64,000 nucleotides of DNA from Rhyacichthys aspro (lineage: Eukaryota > Chordata > Actinopteri > Gobiiformes > Rhyacichthyidae). The notes under the pieces were generated by a model that was given only the letters and a program-made list of their open reading frames with translations, was not told where the DNA came from and did no database searches. Positions 12,132 to 23,969 of the stretch are shown here, piece by piece (the stretch's first letter is position 1; every line of letters starts with the position of its first letter). Position numbers and translations under genes: made by a program. The stretch covers positions 13,788,639 to 13,852,638 of the forward strand of contig CM072163.1 of NCBI GenBank assembly GCA_036850595.1. The letters are read 5' to 3'.

Positions 12132-12689
12132 CACTCACTGGGAGCCCAAAGTGATGGTTTTGGCACAAGTAAAGCTTCACAGAGGTTGACGAAATGTGAA
12201 GCAACAAGGAGAAAAAGGGCCAGTGATTCACTTTTCCTCATCAGGCAGAGAGGGGTGACGGTCCAACGCTGCGTTTCCCGATATGACACTTCCTGACTGG
12301 TGAGAGAGCCACCACAGAGGGGTGGGCTGCGGGGTGGGGGTCAGGGCAACGCGTGCATCTCGTTTGGGATGATGAACACAGCGCGCAAAGAAAAAACAGC
12401 GTCTGTAAAACTGATTAGGGGCGAGCCAATAAAGCGCACAACACAGACGGTAAACACGCCACGGTGCAAGGCTGAACTAATAAAAGTCTCTCATTCCCGC
12501 ATTTTCTTTTTTCTTTTTTTTCCTCCCTCCACTTGGAACACTTTGTTTTATCATGTGGCAGCCCGTGATCCGGTTAGCTTCGATTGGCTCCGGTAAATGG
12601 CGCTAAGACGTCGCTTCTAGACCGACTTTTCTGCATGGGGCACGGCGGAGAGCCACGAGACTGTGTCCGGATCGGTAGCGTGAGATGAA

Positions 12690-14460
12690 GACGCAGCGGC
12701 GGACAGCAGAGAAGGGAGGAAAAAGAGGAAAGGAGGGGGAAGAAAAGGGGTTTGATGTCATTTGGCTCATCATCAGCCGAGTGGAAAGTGATAAATGTGG
12801 TGAAATCAAAGAGTTGGAGGAGTTTTACGCACGGAATATTGGGAAACAAACTGCGAATAATATGCATCTAATAGTTTTTTTTTTTGTTTGTTTTGAAGGC
12901 AACAGAAATGGATGCGTCACGTGATCATGTAAACGCACAGTGTGAGGCCTAAATGCTTTGCGTAAATTCAAATTTAAATAACCGCATAATAATAGAAATA
13001 ATAATAATATTAATAATAATGTATGAATAGTGAGGATCACGTGGTTCACTCGGCGTTCGACACGGGCCATCATCTAAATTTAAAGCGCTTTTCCACTTCG
13101 CCATTTGTTTGTTTTCCTAAAAGACAGGGAAACACTCCTCAACTACTCCACTGCAATCCCCCGTGTCAGTCGTTAAAAACTGATTTTCTTTTCATTCCTC
13201 CCTTTTACATGCATTCCTTTTTCTCTCTGCTTTTTAGTAAGAAGAATAGCTGCGAGCGCTAAAGCCGGCTGTGTGTGTGTTTGTGGGTGTGCAGAGTTCA
13301 GCGCAGCGTTACTGTAGCGTTTCCTCTTCCTCTCTCTTTCTTCTCCCAGTCTTTCTGTCCGGGGAATTGTTCTCAACGTCCACAAACACATTGCAAATAC
13401 CCGGCGGCCCAGCGCCATCGATTTCTAATTAGACTCTGGGATAATCGTTGGAGAGAGATGAAAAAAAAAACGCGCAGAGTGATAGCGAGAGCGAGTAAAT
13501 AAATATATAAACGAATTAGAGCCCAGATTAATTGAATGAATATGAGCATTAAAAAGAAGCAAAGGTGATCTTGGCGGATAAACCTGGCGTGGACTGAACG
13601 GGAAATAAGGCGGAGGAGGAAGACGGGAGGAGGGGGTTTACTTTACGCAGTTGTTATAGAGGATTATCACATTTTTTATAGTCTTGGAGCGGATTTGTCA
13701 GAGACAGTTTATTTGGCGATTGTGAAGTAATTGTAATAACAAGGAATGCTCATAATAAAATAAACAAGTGTGTCTCCCAAATGCAACAGTTTGAGCATCA
13801 ACGTTCAAGAACTGTGCTTCATAATAAAGATTTAATCCCTTTTGATAATCATTGCAACATTTACTCGAAAAAAGGACCGAGAATTAAACAAAACGTAACT
13901 GATTGCTCGAAGTAAGGTCCGTGTGAGGGTGTTTTGGGGGAAAAATAAGGCAGTAAATCAAAAAGATAACAACCGAATACGAAGAAGTGTATTTTAAAAG
14001 TCTTTATTTTATTAGATAAGCCATAATTAAAAAGTCAACATGTTTGTGGGTCTTCTTCAGGGCTTTGTATGACCGAGAATATTTTGAATGAACTAGAAAT
14101 GTGACACAAATCTCAAGATTTTTTTTAATCAAATTGGCCCACTGCAAGATTTGTCGTTTACTTGTTAAAATTGTTGATTCTGATGATGATTGTGTTAGAA
14201 AATAATATTTTTGGTTCAGTTGACAAAATTAAATTAAATTAAAAAAATGCGGGCAGGATTGAAAGCTACCAGAAGACCTCTGTGTCCAAAGAGATCTGAT
14301 GTGTTGGAGATAAAACTAAGCCAATATTAAGACAATAGGAATATAAAAAAAAAGTATACTCTTCAAAGTATTGTGTGTGATACTTTAATAAACAACGTCC
14401 ACTGTCTTGAAAGCTAGTACAACTAAGAAGAAGTTAGTGTCCAACACATTTGTATATCCA
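12690..14460. other. Non-coding, mixed composition
   Basis: The first part (12,690-13,620) keeps some CpG and homeobox-like words (gattaattgaatg near 13,526) and holds an AAT-rich patch at 12,988-13,022. The remainder is AT-rich. No coding exon is seen. The block at 13,500-13,610 could be an enhancer. Confidence 0.4.
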
Positions 14461-14469
14461 CGTGTAAAA

Positions 14470-14850
14470 GTCATACAACTTGTGACGCGCAGAGTCGTGC
14501 GTAAAACAGTGTGAGCAGGCATCCGCGCGGAGCAAAAGCCACAGCTGGATTATCCCCGTGCTGCGCGCTCTGCCCCCCTCCTCTCCCTCGCAGCGCGCGT
14601 CTCCTGACAGAGTGTGTGACAGAGGGGTTAGCCGCGGAGCTCAGGTAGCTCGTTTACTTTAATTAACGTTTCATCATCCCCAGAGCAGCGCGCGGGACCG
14701 GGCTTCACCAGCGTCAGGAGTCTTTCATGCTGCTGCGTCTCTCATCCCCGCGCTCCGTCCATTCATCATCGGCCCCTCCCTGGCTGCTTCCTGCGCACCT
14801 TGGGGCTCACCTCTCATCTTTTTCTCCTGCGCCTCGCCATCACGGCCCGC
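14470..14850. promoter_or_regulatory. CpG-rich cluster, candidate promoter
   Basis: Dense CpG with several GCGCGC words (14,500-14,720), rising abruptly from AT-rich DNA. A GTGAGC donor-like site on the minus strand lies at about 14,810 (ctcacctctc on plus). A pyrimidine tract follows to about 14,945. No coding exon can be attached. Confidence 0.3.
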
Positions 14851-16060
14851 GCGCTCTGTCTCGTGTCCACTCGAGCATATTACAGGATCATAATTCAAAC
14901 ACTTTCCTTCCTTCAGTCCTTCCTTCCCTCTTTCCTCCCGTGCCCACTTTGGAAAACTTCTCTTGACGTCGCAGATCTTTTCTCTTCCACCAACCAGGTC
15001 CGAGACTGAGACAGAAGAGGGGCTATTGATAAAACTCTGTCGTATGTAATAAACTATAACACTTCCCTCGGTGGTGGTGATCATCATCCTCCAATTGACA
15101 ACTGATAATCAATGCCAACTACGCCTAAAGCAGCGCGCTTATTATACAGCCGGCAGCACGTTTCTGTGAAGCTATATGTTTATGCGTAACGTGGCTCCCG
15201 TGTATGGATCGATAATAAAAGGTAAATGCGCGTGAAGAAGCTCAGCAGGAGATACCATATACCGAGTGTAACAGGAATGCATTTATTATGCGCCAGGAAA
15301 CGGGCAGGGCACACTTTCTGCGCACTAATACCAGTTCAAAGTAGTTCTACTCCAAATACTGATAATGAGGCGCATCCTAATAGACAGCAGTGATATTAAT
15401 ACTTGAAGAACATTTCATATTGTGAACACATTAGTTTACCAAACCACATTCAGCTCCTCTTTTGAATTAGAAAATACATTCATTGCTTTTGTGACGTTTT
15501 AATGTTAAGAAATGTTTTAAATAGAGAGTAGCCATTTTCTTTTTGAAGTTCATTTTTATTCTAACAGTCCCCAAAAAACTTTCTACATCAGGCTTTTTAG
15601 ACCATGAACGTAACAACTTCCCCCCAAAACGCTCTTAGTTATATTTATGCACATTAATGACAATGATTTAGTGGGTTTATGTGTCTTATATGTATCTAAA
15701 CTTTACTGGCATTGTAATTTAAGCACAAAGAAACTCCAAACCTGTCCATACATCCTATTTCTCTTTGAGTCCGACCTCAAAAAACTCAAGGAATTCCAAA
15801 CTTTTAAGCTGAAAAGTTGAAGTCGGATAGTTCAATCACATCGAATCATTCTCTACGTTAGGTAACTTGCTCTTGATGAAAAAAGGAACGATGGAAATAA
15901 TCGGATCAAGGCACCAGTAAGAACTTGGAGAATCTCCTCAGAGAGAGACGCGGTTCGATAAAGCGCTGGAAATGACAGGTGTTATATGAGGCACAAATAA
16001 ATGAGCGAATGCAGTTCTGGTCTGGAACTCACACGGAGCGCGCTGGTAGTTGAAACAGTT
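14851..16060. other. Non-coding, AT-rich
   Basis: No gene, repeat boundary or CpG cluster is seen apart from a few CpG at 15,110-15,310. Confidence 0.5.
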
Positions 16061-16072
16061 TAAAACACTTAC

Positions 16073-16322
16073 AGTGCTAAGCGGATTTGGAGCCTTGCGG
16101 GGGTTAAGAACTTGATGAAATCCACACGCGCCCTGGGACCGCGGAGGTGAGCGCTCACATACAAATTTCCACTGATGAAGAGAGAAGAGGGGGAAAACTT
16201 CACCGTCACAAAGCTTAAACCCTCCTGTCTCTCGCGCAGGAGCAGGGAGAAAACTTTGTTACCCAGAGTGCACTGCAGCTGGCTCCATCGAGGGTTGGAC
16301 TCAGATGGCACAGGGTTGTAGT
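16073..16322 (-). other. Orphan exon candidate, 250 bp, open and splice-flanked
   Basis: On the minus strand a tttttacctcag acceptor ends at 16,323 and a GTAAGTG donor begins at 16,072, bounding a 250-bp segment open in one frame. The frame reads YNPVPSESNPRWSQLQ, CTLGNKVFSLLLRERQ, then SFVTVKFSPSSLFISGN, and ends near TPARLQIRLA. It enters after one base and leaves after two. Joined to either erfl3 acceptor (1440 or 1431) it stays open and runs in frame into the erfl3 ATG. It contains no ATG itself. Plus-strand frames all carry stops, although splice-like dinucleotides also occur there because the end sequences are nearly self-complementary. I recognise no family. An open frame this long arises by chance in GC-rich DNA, so this may be accidental. 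Confidence 0.25.
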
Positions 16323-16329
16323 CTGAGGT

Positions 16330-17640
16330 AAAAACTCAAATAAAAGCACTGTTACTTCAAGGTATGACTTATAACGTACTGTATGTGGCGGAAAGACTAC
16401 AGCTTTGATTTAATGAGAGCATCATAATCAGCGTTTGAATTATGAATGAGCCGTTACTAGTCTTTTCTCAGTCGCCTCTAACTTATACATAAAAAAAAAA
16501 GAAAAAAAAAAAGGAAGAGTCACATCAAACTTGTTTTTTTCTCTTTTGTTCTACCTCTACTGGGTTGGGTTTAGAGTTGACATTAATGGCCTTATACCTT
16601 CCTATTTATTTGAAAATGTAGGTCTGGGTCAAACAGTGGGTGAATAGTTTGGATGCTTCACTCAACTACCTCAGACTTACTCAATCAGAAGAGCTTTTTG
16701 ACACTTGAATAACCCTACTTTCTTTAGATTCATTATTTTACTGTTTACTTGTTTTTATGCGCTGATTTCTATTTATTACGGCACTAATGGAAAGAACGTG
16801 AGTACACCAAAAGTAAAATGAATGTTATGTATCGCCACTTAGACCACAGAACCAATAAAAACACCATGTATGCTCAGTCTTCTGTGAAACATTAGGACAA
16901 ACTCAAATGCTACACGGCAACTTTGATTTTTTTATTTCTATATATATATTCTTTTAATGTTGGAAGTGAAGAAGTTAATCTGTTCATGTTTGATACTCTT
17001 GGTAGACTGACGGCTGATATTCAAGTTTATGGACAATGACAGATTAGGAAGCCACGAAAACTCAGGGGTAGTTTCCTTTGTTTCCAATGAGATGCACAAG
17101 ATTTAAAATAAAAAGTTCTACCTGAAAAACTCTCAGGTTCAGTTCACATGTGTGTCACCTTGCCTCTGGCTGTATCTTTCAACACTACATTTTCACTAAA
17201 AGTACACTTAACTCTCAAAATTAGAACTGTCTCTTATTAAGGGAACGTTTTTCCTCGATGTATGGCAACATAAAACAGATTTTGATTGATTTAAATACAT
17301 GAGGTATCTGTGGAAAGTTGGAAACTGTATGTACTACACCTGTTCCTTCTGTTAACAATATTTCCTAGTCTACTTTGCCAGAAATGTTAAGCATACACAC
17401 ATCTCTTTGGATGTAAGATTCCTCTCTGGTCACTCTCTGATGTCTCTACCCAGATCACTGACCACTCGGACCGCTCCTTCTGCTCCGAAACCAAAGCACA
17501 ATTTCATACCAGCGTGTAATGCCGACACCTGTGCTTTCACACAAACAACCCCAAAAGCTTCACCAAAAATTCAATCTCTCAATTTACCATGTTCCAGGCC
17601 TGTCCACCGTAAACAAACACGAGCAGAGGAACACGCAGAG
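16330..17640. other. AT-rich non-coding stretch
   Basis: A-rich tracts at 16,491-16,512 and a small TA array at about 16,942-16,950. No gene is seen. Confidence 0.5.
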
Positions 17641-17644
17641 ACAC

Positions 17645-17920
17645 ACTTCTGAGCCGCCCGCCCGGCCCCCGTCAGCCCTCTCGCCTGCGTGCGCGTGTCA
17701 AATCGAATCTCCACCTCGGTGCGCAGTACACCTGCTGTGCCGGCGTATAATGCGCTGCATACAGTGAGCGCACGATGACGGATTACTGAATTAGACCAAT
17801 AATGACAAGTGACACTTCTGTTACCGCTCCCCGAGCCACTGCGGAGAGAGGTGTAAATAAAGAACAGAGACAGAGTGGGAGCCGACAACGGAATAGGACA
17901 GAGGCGGAGGAAGTCGGGCG
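17645..17920. promoter_or_regulatory. Small CpG-rich cluster
   Basis: CpG-dense DNA (ccgcccgcccggcccccg near 17,653, gcgcgtgtc near 17,691) inside an AT-rich neighbourhood. It may be a promoter or enhancer; no direction or exon is visible. Confidence 0.25.
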
Positions 17921-17924
17921 GATG

Positions 17925-19820
17925 GATTGGAAATTTTCAGCTTGTTTTGTGAAAAATAATGACTTCTGTGTCAGTGCAGTGGAACTTTGATGTACTATTT
18001 CTTTTCTCTGATTTCAAGAAACATTCGATCACTTTGGTCAAGCTCAGAACTGTGTCCAGATGCTTACTTCTACGCAACATTTTCCTGTTGATTAGCTTAA
18101 AACATAGCACATGCTCATAGACACTTCAAGAAGTAGCTAGACACTTGTTTTGGTTTCCATTGGATCAATATGAGACTGCCTCTTCGGTCCGTCTACTTGA
18201 ACATTCCATGCAGCATTATTTTTTTGGAACACCTCTGTTGGTTACATTCACTGTTTTTTGACCCAGCAAATCTGTCTACTTTTTAAATGTTTTCCATATT
18301 TTCCCAAACATCTGGACTCATGCTGAGAATCTCCTCTTTAAAAAGTTGATCTCAAATGTTAGTACCAAAACATTGCCAAAAGAAGGTCAGTGTTTGCTGC
18401 GAGAGTTGTGTCTTGTGGCTGAATATAGATAAAATGCAGAGAAGGCTAATTTGAGAGTGTCCAGCAGTAGCAGACTAGGGCAGGGTATCTGTAGGATGTC
18501 TGGCCCCCTATGGACCCGGTCTCCGCAGGCCTGTGCTCAGGATACTAAAGCCTGCCAAATGAGGAAGAGGAGGTGCAACGCTCCCAGGGACCACATGAAT
18601 AAATCAGCCCACCACCCGGTGCTCGTGTTCTGGGGCACCGCGCTACAGCTCTTTCATACATGCACATTTGAATAAGGCGCTCTATACTGTAGGTGTGGTA
18701 CATGCAAAACACCAATGGCTGCCAGCCTGTTTGTGTAACCTTATAGAAAGACTTCATGATAGGGACATCAATAGGAATATTTGCCTTGGCAGTCCGTGAG
18801 TGTTGGATTATCGCTGCTCTCTCAAAGCGGAGGATCACTAGGGACTGAAGGCTGCCAAGAGAAGTGTCCTCGAGCCGTTGTGCCACTGGCTCGCAACTGA
18901 GTGCTCAGAGGAACATCTCATTATGTGGAAGGAAAAAAAGTGTAGATTGCACTGGCTTCGGTGGTAGTTTACCTGAGCATAGTAAAAAGTAGCTATTGTT
19001 ACGTTAATATTCTCCTTAGTCCACAATCTCAGTGCTTTGGAAATGCATAGGAAATGACACTCAACAAGAAAACACAATAAATCCTCTACCGAAGGAGAAG
19101 AGTCATTACCAAACTCTTGAAAGTCTCAGCATGAGATTTTATTTTCGTTATTCTTTGGGATTTCTTTTTGTTCATGTGACAAATTCCAACAGCAACTGGC
19201 TCCAACGTGTAAAGTACAGTGAAAGGAACAGCCTTTTTCATGCACCCAGTGGAATCGTAATGATAACGTTGGTAGAAGTTCACTGCAAAGACTACTAAGT
19301 TGCGTTTATTTGGACAAGTACTGGTGTAGAGTAGGTGGACGGACATTTGTACCCCCCGGAAGACTCATGTTACTATTATTATGTCAGTTTGTTTCTTATG
19401 TGTAGAAATTTGGGTTGATCCGTCGAGACGTGTCCTTGTCATTGAGCGTTACATAGTCAAGTAAAGGGAGTTAAATCAGTGGAGTCCCATTTAAAGGCAG
19501 AAAAGCACCAATGCTACGCTGGTATTCATAAGATGGTAATAATTTTGAGTGATTTTGTCTTAAAAAAGTTATAAAAAGTGTGCCTCGACCCTGAGAACAA
19601 TGCTGTGGGGAAGCAGTGAGCACTTAAGTGGGACAGTGGAGGCACAATTGAAGTTGGAGGGAGCAATAGGGAGAGCACAGAGGAAGGAAGACAGAAAGAA
19701 ATATTGACAAAGCCTAGATATACACATAAGTCACCCGACACGACCCGCCTGCTCCCTGTATTTTATAGAGCCGCTCTGCGCTGGCGGAACAGCGTGACAG
19801 GCCAGTTCCTTCAACGGAAA
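17925..19820. other. Non-coding, nothing recognised
   Basis: Mostly AT-rich. The part at 18,540-18,660 is more GC-balanced but has no coding or splice support. Confidence 0.5.
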
Positions 19821-19824
19821 ATAT

Positions 19825-20330
19825 GGCCCCTGTGTGCGCTCCCGCCTCTTGCTCCGCTATCACTCCTGTTTTCTGTCTATCCCACCTGATATCATTCTGT
19901 CACCTCCGCGCCGGGCCCGGCTCTTTTTTCCATCATCCACCTATTTCTTTCTCGCATTTTATTGGCGCTGTGCATTGTACCCTTCATGTTTCACTCCCCT
20001 TATTCTATCCATCTTCATGTCGTCCTCTTAATCCCTCTCATTTGCTCTCCCAGGCCCTCATCCCTCCTGCGTTTCTCTCGCTCTGCCCTGCTGGAAGCTG
20101 TTTCCACGTGCTGTCCCATTTCCACCTACTCCACGCCGCTTCCCCTCATTCTTCCTGATTCATTTCCTCTCGACTATCCGTTCCATTCGTCCCTCTGCCT
20201 TCCATTTGTGCTACATACATCCCCATCTGTCTCTAGCTCCATTTCCCGTTAACCTCTGCTATATTTCCTCAGACCCTCCAGGATTTCCACAGTGTTTTTT
20301 TTTTTCTTCTCTCTATCAACCTTGCAAACT
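19825..20330. repeat. Pyrimidine-rich tract
   Basis: About 500 bp is strongly biased to C and T on the plus strand without a regular repeat unit, ending in a T run near 20,297. The few purines suppress stops, so open frames here are artefacts. Confidence 0.7.
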
Positions 20331-20339
20331 TTATCCATC

Positions 20340-21350
20340 CACTGCCACCATTTAAAAATGCACAACAGCAAATTTGACTATTCTTATTGAATTATTGCCT
20401 TAGTCTGACTATCACAGGACTTGAAGGCAGTAGTAGTAGCAGTAGCAACATGGCAACTACAGGATGTTACTGTTGAGAGTGTTTAATATTCAGTGACACC
20501 GTGTTAATTCCCTCAAATCAAATATGGCTGTCATTTGGATTGATTCACTAGGCTGAAAGGTTTCCTATTTCAATTTTTTTTACATTACTCTATTTCTCAC
20601 ATAGCATATGTCCTTTGCTAGCCTGGCCAGCCAAGCCATTCTTTTTTACTCTAAACAAAAAATTATTCAAGTTTCATTTTCAGGGAGAACAACAAACTGA
20701 CACAGATCAAAATACCTAGATAGACATAAAACCAGAATTAAACAGACCAAAAACAAAAAAACCTGCAACCAGTCAGATAAACTACGCATTGCATAAAGCC
20801 CTCCCCATTTTAGATAAAGGGTTAGGCAGGATTGAGCTGAATGGAAGGGATTCCAGACCCACTTCACTTTGCTAAGAAAGTGAACAGGCCAGACTGGTTC
20901 TTAACACCTCAAATGTTCTTCTAGATAAGAGGCTACATAATACAAACTGACAATAGACTGTAAAATAACTCTTTTGGACATTACTTAAATATTTACAATC
21001 ATTTAATGAAGTTTTTGTTGCAGTACCGTAAGTGGTCACTGGTGGAGTTCAGAAAAGAAATAAGGATGATGCTTTACTGGCTTCGAGACTGAAGATAACA
21101 CATTTAAAGAACAGTTACAATAGACGGTTGTTTTTAAAGAGGACTCTGCATTTCCGCATAATTAAATCCGTCTCTTCTCAACAAAAGTTTTACCGCTCCT
21201 ACTCGACATTACAGCATTTTTCTCCTTCTATATCCGCCCCTTATTTCTTCTGCGTCTTCTGTCCATTCCCTTTCCCATTTCTCTCCCGTGTGCCTCTGCA
21301 TTCCGGCCTGCCCTCCCTCCTCTCATCCGCAGCCTGAGCACAGAGCCCCA
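20340..21350. other. AT-rich non-coding stretch
   Basis: Nothing recognised. A short pyrimidine-rich patch occupies about 21,220-21,330 just before the next balanced block. Confidence 0.5.
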
Positions 21351-21354
21351 TGTG

Positions 21355-22110
21355 TCGGAATCAATTAGGGCTGAGAGCCGTCGCGGCCGCTCTTTCACGG
21401 AGGTAAATATTAAACTGCACCAAGCGCCGTGGAGGAACAGAAGCAAGAGAGGGAGAGAGGAGGAGGAGGGAGTCGGAGGAGGGGGGTGAGAGGGAGCCCT
21501 CCGTCCCTAATCCACCGCATCGATCAGGCGGGGATGAGGGTAATATATTATTTTGACAAGATACGATCCTCCGACGCGCACCGCTATCCCCGGCGATCGA
21601 TTTCTTTTTTCTCTCCTTTTTTCTTTCCTTTTCTCCCCCTCAGCGAGTGGGACAGAGTTTGTGTGAGTGTGTGTGTGTGTGTGTGTGTTTGTCTGTGTGT
21701 GCATTTGTATGTTGTTGTCTTGGCGTGTGCAGCGGAGTGTAGATGGGTGACAATAGGAACAGCATTAGGAAATGTGGGGAAGAGATGAGGATGGTGCTGC
21801 TAGTAGGTCTGCGCTTTTACAAACAAGCTCCTGTCTAAACAGCTAAATCACGCGCTCATCTAAAGATGGATCGTGGAGAAGGGCCGCTCGCCATTTGTTC
21901 TCTTTACACTTCGTCAAATAGTCAAAGCTGACCTATTGTAAAGTTGAGTGTCGTCCCTCGCGAGGTCCCCTCTGCTCCCCGTGACTCCGCTCTGTATGGC
22001 TTTGTAAACTGTGTCTAAATGCTAAATCCTCAGATCAATTTTTTTTTATTCACCCTCTTCTCCCCCTTCTCCCCTTCTCCGTCAACTGCTGCGCTCTCGG
22101 TGCCCCCTAC
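21355..22110. promoter_or_regulatory. Candidate regulatory block with (GT)11 and flanking purine/pyrimidine tracts
   Basis: Balanced, CpG-containing sequence (caattagggctgagag near 21,362, then tcgcggccgc) is followed by a purine tract (21,428-21,495), another balanced block to 21,600, a T/C tract and a GT array at 21,667-21,688. A further balanced part spans 21,780-22,030. The combination looks like conserved non-coding DNA, by composition only. Confidence 0.3.
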
Positions 22111-22114
22111 CCCT

Positions 22115-23035
22115 GTCCTCACACAGCACCAAGTCTGGCTGTCCTCATCCTGAAGGGTGACCTGGCTTTGTGAAGAAGTGCTGATAATGTAACTACTAAT
22201 TTAGTGACAAAGACAAAAGTTACTTTGACCCAAAACGGAGTGAGTGCATGAGTTTGGAACCACTCAATTGCATTTAAAAGTTTAGCAAACCTCATTCTTG
22301 TTATTAGTTTTACTCCTCGCTTTAATCTCAGCTCCAAATATGGAAAAGCAATGTTATTTTATCATTTAACTGTCATTTGAAGTGAGGGAAGGTAAAGAGC
22401 AAGCCAGCAACAGACAGTACAGTGGCAATAAAGCTAACACTCATCTAAACTTTACCTAATTGATGTCATTTTTTCTGAGCTACATCAACTTAGTCAAATT
22501 TCACGGTGTTAATAGCATCATTTAGGTTGCCTAGAAGTTCTATTATCATCCAAATATTGTAACTAAAGCTGATACGGTCGACAAAGAAATATTAACAACT
22601 TTAAATTAGTCTAGCATCATAGTGCAAGATTGTTGAAAGACCAAACTGAAGGACAGAATGTAAAATGGAAGCATCCATGGCAATCTGAACTATGTACACT
22701 TTATGTTCTTGCATCATTTCTTTCTTGACAAACAAAAAACAACCGAATAATATACATACTGCAGAAAGAAGGGGAATAGCCAACTCCCAACGGCTTGTGT
22801 TACGTGTCCAAAAGGTGACATCAAACCTGTTCTACATAAGTTGTGTTCATATGACATAAAAAGTCTCTGGAGATCACAATATAGACAACGAAATCAGTGG
22901 TGTGTAATTCAAGAAGCAGGGGCCGTAAGACACTGACTGTAAAAGTGGAAGCTCGATATCCCAGAGTATGCACCTCCACTACTGTCCGTGTGCCAGGACA
23001 AACCCTGACATGTCTTACGTTGCCCACACTTCGCC
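22115..23035. other. AT-rich non-coding stretch
   Basis: No gene or repeat boundary found. Confidence 0.5.
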
Positions 23036-23039
23036 GGTG

Positions 23040-23755
23040 CTTCTTTGACCGCCGCTTCGACTTTCTCTGTTTTTGCTCTCCGCGACTTACTTTTCCTCTT
23101 TTCTTTCTTGTCTGCTTTTGCGTTTATTGTGCCATTTTCTGCCACTTTGGTGGGAGAAAGAGCGGCCGTAATGCAATCTCTCCCCACTGCCTGTCCCCCG
23201 CTGCGAAGGAGAGTAGCTGGGCCTGTGCGCCGGGCCGCTGGAGAAGGGAGGGGTGGTGCTGGTGTAGAGACGGGGTCAAGGTGAGCTCTAATACACTATT
23301 GATCCGCCCCAATTGAAAACCTGATGGAAATTTTACCCCCCTCCCCTCCTTTCCTCCTCATCCGCCCCCCCCCAGTGCACCCCTCGCGTTCTTTCTCTCT
23401 GTTTTTGCCCCCCTCCTCCAGTCCCGCCCCCCTCTCTCTTCCTATCCTCCACTCCTCTCTTCCCGTATGTCTTTTTTCCTTTCCTGTGTGTATCCTCCCC
23501 GGTGTCTAGAGTCTTCCCCATTTTTCCAGTGTCTATCCTCGTTCGCTCCAATCTGTTTTCTCTCCCAGCTGAATGTCTCTTTCAAGCGCTGACCACTTTC
23601 TCCCAGCACTGGCCGGCACTCTGCCTCCATGTCTTTTAAACCGTGCCTCTAATCATTTCCTCTCCTCCTTCATTTTGGTCTTCGTCTTTGCCTTCCAACT
23701 CGCCGCTTCCCTCCCCTCCCCGCTGTTCCTCGTTTCCCCTCATCCCCCTGTCTGA
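23040..23755. other. Pyrimidine-rich region, possible donor site
   Basis: At 23,040-23,280 a mixed GC-rich segment ends in a good plus-strand donor (gtcaag then gtgagc from 23,281). From 23,326 to about 23,755 the plus strand is almost all C and T. Open frames on both strands across this interval follow from the skew and were not accepted as exons. Confidence 0.45.
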
Positions 23756-23759
23756 GTGT

Positions 23760-23965
23760 GCATCAGATGGTCCATTTCTCTCTAACCCACTGCATATTGA
23801 TCCCTATGGCAGTAGCACGCAGGGCGAGGGCTGCGACGACTACTGCTACAGTGTATTAAACGCCACAAACGCTTTGGACGCGGGCGCTGAGACACGCCTC
23901 CCCCGGCAGGGCCCTGTCAATAGCTGCTCCCTCCTGTCAACAGCAGCCAAATGGCCTCTCAATCT
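23760..23965. promoter_or_regulatory. Candidate conserved non-coding block
   Basis: Balanced, CpG-containing, non-repetitive DNA begins abruptly where the pyrimidine tract ends. It includes words such as tgtattaaacgccac and ccctgtcaatagctgc. Function is inferred from its sharp contrast with the flanks. Confidence 0.3.
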
Positions 23966-23969
23966 GGGA

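Larger units (their letters stand above)
11690..12680. promoter_or_regulatory. CpG-rich cluster with CCAAT boxes and microsatellites
   Basis: GC- and CpG-rich DNA with gagccaataaag near 12,423, gattggctcc near 12,581 (CCAAT box on the other strand) and a gacgtc CRE-like word near 12,608. These are typical promoter words. A purine microsatellite and a CA array lie within it. No transcript direction is clear and no coding exon is attached. Confidence 0.3.

Noticed and set aside
16073..16327. The same 250-bp segment read as a plus-strand exon
   Set aside because: Acceptor- and donor-like ends also exist on the plus strand, but all three plus frames contain stops early.
22897..23316. Long frames on both strands, including a Lys-rich minus-strand frame
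   Set aside because: The Lys/Glu/Arg richness is what a pyrimidine-biased plus strand gives when read backward. No acceptor-donor pair frames it consistently.
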